Source of the DNA: Deferribacteraceae bacterium V6Fe1
GTDB lineage: Bacteria; Chrysiogenota; Deferribacteres; Deferribacterales; Deferrivibrionaceae
DNA length: 64,000 bases
Assembly (NCBI GenBank): GCA_022813675.1
Contig: CP063375.1
Coordinates: 1,872,001 to 1,936,000 of the forward strand
Reading direction: 5' to 3'
Shown: positions 60,430 to 64,000 of the stretch, piece by piece
Position numbering within the stretch: the stretch's first letter is position 1
How the letters are laid out: the number at the start of each line of letters is the position of its first letter
The notes under the pieces: model-generated
Told to the model about the DNA's origin: nothing
The model's database searches: none
What the model saw: only the letters and a program-made list of their open reading frames with translations
Program-made: the position numbers and the translations under genes

Positions 60430-61344
60430 CTAAGCTATTACTTTCCCCGTCAAATCGGTTATTTTATCTACTTTTTTGGATTTAAGATAATCTTCTAGTT
60501 CAGTGACAATTTTTATTGATATTTCAGGGTTTACAAAATTTGCAGTACCTATTTGTACAGCCGAAGCACCTGCCAAGTAAAATTCTACTACGTCCTTATA
60601 ATTCATAATACCACCAATACCAATTATTGGAATACTGACAGTTTTGTAAAGCTCATATACCATCCTAATCGCAACCGGCTTGATTGCAGGCCCGCTAAGC
60701 CCACCTGTAATATTAGAAATATATGGCTTTTTTGTTTCTATATTTATTGCCATTCCAAGAAGCGTATTTATTGCGCTTATTGCGTCAGCGCCGGCCTCTT
60801 GAGCAACTTTTCCAAATAACTTGATATCTGTTACATTTGGAGATAGTTTTACTATTAAGGGTTTGTTTTTGATCACCTTTTTTGTTTCATACACTACCGA
60901 ATATGTCATTTTAGGATCAGTGCCAAAGGCTATGCCACCCTCTTTTATATTTGGACAGGATATATTCATTTCCAGCATGTCTATATCAGTTTCATCCAAT
61001 ATTCGTGCTACTTCCACGTATTCTTCTATGGATTTCCCCCAAAAGTTTACAATTATCCTGGTATCATACTTTTTAAGTAAAGGTAGCTTTTCTTTTATAA
61101 ATTTTTCAACTCCTACATTTTGAAGACCTATAGCATTGAGCATTCCGGCATTTGTTTCCATAATTCTCGGCATTTTGTTCCCCGTAGTTTCGTTTAGGGA
61201 AATACCCTTTACCGAAACACCTCCTAATTTATTGAGATCTATAAACCTTGCATACTCAATACCATATCCGAAGGTGCCGCTTGCCGTTATAATTGGATTG
61301 TTAAATTTTACCCCGCATATTTCTATTTCAAGAGATTTACTCAT
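60430..61344 (-). CDS. pyrD: Dihydroorotate dehydrogenase, NAD-linked catalytic subunit (PyrDB)
   Basis: FMN enzyme oxidising dihydroorotate to orotate in pyrimidine synthesis. The class 1B active-site cysteine lies in MLEMNISCPNIKEGG near residue 130, the N-terminus has ITASGTFGYGIEYA, and GGLSGPAIKPVAIRMVYEL and GIGGIMNYKDVVEF complete the fold. The 304 residues are normal. The class is confirmed by the adjacent pyrK, whose product passes electrons to NAD. Confidence 0.94.
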   Translation of the reverse strand: MSKSLEIEICGVKFNNPIITASGTFGYGIEYARFIDLNKLGGVSVKGISLNETTGNKMPRIMETNAGMLNAIGLQNVGVEKFIKEKLPLLKKYDTRIIVNFWGKSIEEYVEVARILDETDIDMLEMNISCPNIKEGGIAFGTDPKMTYSVVYETKKVIKNKPLIVKLSPNVTDIKLFGKVAQEAGADAISAINTLLGMAINIETKKPYISNITGGLSGPAIKPVAIRMVYELYKTVSIPIIGIGGIMNYKDVVEFYLAGASAVQIGTANFVNPEISIKIVTELEDYLKSKKVDKITDLTGKVIA

Positions 61345-61347
61345 TTT

Positions 61348-62121
61348 CTACTCCCAAACAATTCTTGCCCCATCAAATACAGGTCCTTCTACACAGCACC
61401 TTTTCTGCTCAATTTCGCCTTGATCGTTTTTGACATAAACAAGACAACCGAGACATGCTCCCATCCCACACGCCATCCGCTCATCAAGAGAAACTTCTAT
61501 AGGGATATTGTGGTTTATTGCCAGTGTTGATGTTGCCTGCAGCATCCTTTTTGGTCCGCAGGCATATATTTTTTCATATTTTTTTATATTTTCTGATAAA
61601 GGTGATGTCACAATACCTTTTTTACCTACTTTTCCGTTTTCTGTTGTTACTTCAATATGTTGACAGTATTTTTTAAATTCATCAATTAATAGAATGTCAT
61701 CTTCCGTCTTACCGCCATAATATAAATCAACCAAAACATCTTGATTATGTAAATATTTAGCCAAAAATAAAAGAGGGGCTATCCCTACTCCGCCACCGAC
61801 AAGGGCAACCGTTTTTTCATTATTAAATTTAAATGTATTACCAAGAGGCTCAGAAAATTCAATTTGTGAGCCGGTTTTAATCTGAGAAAGGAGGTTTGTC
61901 CCCTTACCTATTAATACATATAAAATTTTAAATCTACCCCTTTCTATATCACACACCCCAAAAGGCCTTCTTAAGAGAGGGTCATACAAATAGTCATACT
62001 GTTGAGCCTTTACCATCATAAAATGGCCGGGCTTTGCTTTGTTTACAAAATCCTCACTCTCTATTTCCATGAGATAATACTTATCATTTAACATCAAATT
62101 ATTAACTACTTTCCCTTTCAT
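61348..62121 (-). CDS. pyrK: Dihydroorotate dehydrogenase electron-transfer subunit
   Basis: Iron-sulfur flavoprotein that takes electrons from PyrDB to NAD+. Of 257 residues, the FAD-binding barrel has DPLLRRPFGVCDIE, and the NAD domain GGGVGIAPLLFLAKYL. The [2Fe-2S] cysteines are in MACGMGACLGCLVYV and KRCCVEGPVFDGARI. It overlaps carB by four bases and precedes pyrD by three, forming a carB-pyrK-pyrD unit. Confidence 0.93.
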   Translation of the reverse strand: MKGKVVNNLMLNDKYYLMEIESEDFVNKAKPGHFMMVKAQQYDYLYDPLLRRPFGVCDIERGRFKILYVLIGKGTNLLSQIKTGSQIEFSEPLGNTFKFNNEKTVALVGGGVGIAPLLFLAKYLHNQDVLVDLYYGGKTEDDILLIDEFKKYCQHIEVTTENGKVGKKGIVTSPLSENIKKYEKIYACGPKRMLQATSTLAINHNIPIEVSLDERMACGMGACLGCLVYVKNDQGEIEQKRCCVEGPVFDGARIVWE

Positions 62122-64000
62122 ATGGTACTGCTCTGTTTATAATATTCTTGTATTGGCTTCACAGTAATTCCTGATTCGATATACTGTTTAATACCGTTAG
62201 CTGAAGCTTCTGCCGCTTCTATTGTAGTCACAAACGGAATATTGTAGTTTAGCATAGCTCTTCTCATCGAATCGGCATCAAGCCTTGACTTTTTGCCTTC
62301 CGGCACATTTATTATAAAAGCAACTTCTCTATTTTTAATCATATCCACAATATTTGGACGCCCTTCTTGAACCTTTAATATACATTTACTCTCTATCTTA
62401 TTTTCATTTAAGAATTTATGTGTACCCTTTGTGGCTATTATTTCAAATCCTATTTCATGAAGCTTTTTTGCAATTGGAACAATCTGCTCCTTGGCACTAT
62501 CTTTCACACTTATAAAAACTTTTCCTTTGGTTGGCAGTTTATTTCCTGCTCCCATTTGAGCCTTGAAATAAGCTCTGCCAAATGTGGTATCAATCCCCAT
62601 AACCTCTCCGGTTGATTTCATTTCAGGGCCTAATATCACATCAGTGTTAGGAAATTTTACAAATGGGAATACAGATTCTTTTACTGTATAATAAGTTAGA
62701 GGCTTAGTATTTGTAAAGCCCATATCCTTAAGCTTATATCCAACCATTACTTTTGATGCCAATTTTGCCAAAGGTACACCTATACTTTTACTGACATACG
62801 GAATGGTTCTTGATGCTCTTGGGTTAACTTCCAGTAGATAAACGTCTTCATTTTTAATTGCATATTGAATATTCATCAACCCAACTACATTTAGTTCCTT
62901 TGCTATGGCAACGGTTTGTTCTTTCAATATGTTAATAATTTTTTCAGGAATTGATCTTGTAGGGATCGAACAGGCAGAATCACCGGAATGAATCCCGGCT
63001 TCTTCAATATGCTGCATTATTCCTGCAACTACAACAGTCTCACCGTCACTTATTGCATCCACATCCACTTCCATTGCGTGTTCCAAAAACTTATCAATGA
63101 GCACAGGATGCTCTTCGCTAGCTTCAACTGCATACTTCATATATTTTCTCAACGAATCTTCATCATAAACTATTTCCATTGCCCTTCCGCCTAATACATA
63201 TGACGGTCTAACAACTACTGGGTAACCAATTCTTTTAGCTATATCAAAAGCCTGGTCAGCATTTTTGGCAATACCGTTTGGCGGCTGTTTTAAATTAAGT
63301 TTTTCAATCAAGATTTTAAATCTTTCTCTATCTTCCGCAATATCAATACTATCCGGCGATGTACCTAAGATTTTTACCCCTTCCTTTTCAAGTGGAACTG
63401 CTAATTTCAAAGGTGTTTGCCCACCAAATTGAACTATAACGCCAATAGGTTTTTCTTTTTTAATAATATTAAGCACATGTTCTCTGGTTAGGGGTTCAAA
63501 GTATAGTCTGTCAGATGTATCATAATCCGTACTTACAGTTTCAGGGTTACAGTTAACCATAATCGTCTCATATCCGATTTCAGACAGTGCAAAACAAGCA
63601 TGAACACAGCAGTAGTCAAACTCTATCCCCTGCCCTATCCTGTTTGGACCACCACCGAGAATAACCACTTTTTTCTTATTTGTGACGTCTGCTTCACACT
63701 CATCTTCGTATGTAGAGTATAAATAAGGTGTATAGGATTCAAATTCAGCTGCACAAGTGTCAACCCTTTTATATACAGGGTTCACATTCATCTCTTTGCG
63801 TTTTTTTTCAATGTCTTTTTCGGTACATTTTAATAGTTTGGATAACCTTTTATCGGAAAACCCCATCTCCTTTGCCAATCTTAATGTATCCGCATCTATC
63901 TTATCTATACCAAGTCTTTTAATTACATCTTCATAACCAATTATCTCATAAATTTTATTTAAAAACCACTTATCAATTTTCGTATAATAATGCACTTCAT
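62118..64000 (-). CDS. carB: Carbamoyl-phosphate synthase large subunit, C-terminal part
   Basis: The 5' end is cut off by the window edge, since the frame is open to base 64000. The ~627 residues present hold the end of the first half (HYYTKIDKWFLNKI, DTCAAEFESYTPYLYSTYE) and the second ATP-grasp domain (GGGPNRIGQGIEFDY, VVRPSYVLGGRAMEIVY, LLEVNPRASRTIPYVSK). The MGS-like allosteric domain closes the protein (KKLHEIGFEIIATKGTH, IINVPEG). It makes carbamoyl phosphate for pyrimidines and arginine; the gene order points to the pyrimidine route. carA was not seen. Confidence 0.95.
   Translation of the reverse strand, partial: EVHYYTKIDKWFLNKIYEIIGYEDVIKRLGIDKIDADTLRLAKEMGFSDKRLSKLLKCTEKDIEKKRKEMNVNPVYKRVDTCAAEFESYTPYLYSTYEDECEADVTNKKKVVILGGGPNRIGQGIEFDYCCVHACFALSEIGYETIMVNCNPETVSTDYDTSDRLYFEPLTREHVLNIIKKEKPIGVIVQFGGQTPLKLAVPLEKEGVKILGTSPDSIDIAEDRERFKILIEKLNLKQPPNGIAKNADQAFDIAKRIGYPVVVRPSYVLGGRAMEIVYDEDSLRKYMKYAVEASEEHPVLIDKFLEHAMEVDVDAISDGETVVVAGIMQHIEEAGIHSGDSACSIPTRSIPEKIINILKEQTVAIAKELNVVGLMNIQYAIKNEDVYLLEVNPRASRTIPYVSKSIGVPLAKLASKVMVGYKLKDMGFTNTKPLTYYTVKESVFPFVKFPNTDVILGPEMKSTGEVMGIDTTFGRAYFKAQMGAGNKLPTKGKVFISVKDSAKEQIVPIAKKLHEIGFEIIATKGTHKFLNENKIESKCILKVQEGRPNIVDMIKNREVAFIINVPEGKKSRLDADSMRRAMLNYNIPFVTTIEAAEASANGIKQYIESGITVKPIQEYYKQSSTI

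Noticed and set aside
1-64000. CRISPR arrays and tRNA genes
   Set aside because: No regularly spaced direct repeats and no gap long enough with cloverleaf-like arms or a CCA end were found by reading both strands.

Overview
The window is AT-rich bacterial chromosome (about one third G+C by eye), densely coded with genes that often overlap by 4-20 bases. The gene content suggests a Gram-negative, flagellated, pilus-bearing member of the Deferribacterota (Deferribacter/Flexistipes/Calditerrivibrio type). Pointers are NtrC-type regulators, an IHF-like protein beside a MerR regulator, HflKC, a PyrDB/PyrK dihydroorotate dehydrogenase, a non-mevalonate isoprenoid gene and QueD/QueE. The taxon is inferred from family resemblance only. 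No rRNA, tRNA or CRISPR array was seen, and no gene-free stretch exceeds about 300 bases.

Layout. 1-14.4 kb (+): end of an FtsB/DivIC-like gene, xseA, greA, an NtrC-type regulator, pgsA, a DUF362-ferredoxin, plsY, the riboflavin set (ribD, ribE, ribBA, ribH), nusB, three small or nuclease genes, uracil uptake and salvage (uraA, upp), a DUF502 protein and aroE. 14.4-20 kb (+): type IV pilus motors pilB and pilT, platform pilC and a PilS-like kinase whose first codons overlap a strong intrinsic terminator. 20-23.6 kb (-): MerR regulator, ihfA-like gene, a membrane protein and an EF-G paralogue. 23.8-25.6 kb (+): hflK and hflC. 25.6-29.4 kb (-): corA, a THUMP methyltransferase and a DEAD-box helicase. 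29.5-33.4 kb (+): a diguanylate cyclase, a ZapE-like ATPase and murI; a HAD phosphatase follows on the minus strand. 34-38 kb (+): a flagellar filament-cap group behind a clear sigma-28 promoter (fliD, fliS and three small genes, one of only 56 residues). 38-44.5 kb (+): radical SAM protein, PgeF, YggS, YggT, a K+ channel, a PIN-TRAM protein and ispD.

44.49-47.21 kb holds the main mobile structure. An IS256-family element with an 8-bp target duplication inserted at the stop codon of ispD. An IS4-family element with a 10-bp target duplication is nested inside the right terminal inverted repeat of the first. Both transposase genes are frameshifted.

47.3-60.2 kb (+): a chemoreceptor, an M50 protease, trpS, scpA, scpB, an RluB-type synthase, queD, queE, a long acidic TPR protein, an ExeA-like ATPase and an NtrY/NtrX pair. 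60.4-64 kb (-): pyrD, pyrK and the C-terminal part of carB, which runs off the window.

Functional themes are surface motility (pili, flagellar cap, chemoreceptor, c-di-GMP), sigma-54-linked signalling (two NtrC-class regulators and two kinases), riboflavin and pyrimidine supply, and envelope quality control. I found no obviously new multi-gene defence or biosynthetic system. The best leads are the nested insertion sequences, the terminator inside the kinase start, the small flagellar genes and the TPR/ExeA/NtrYX block.
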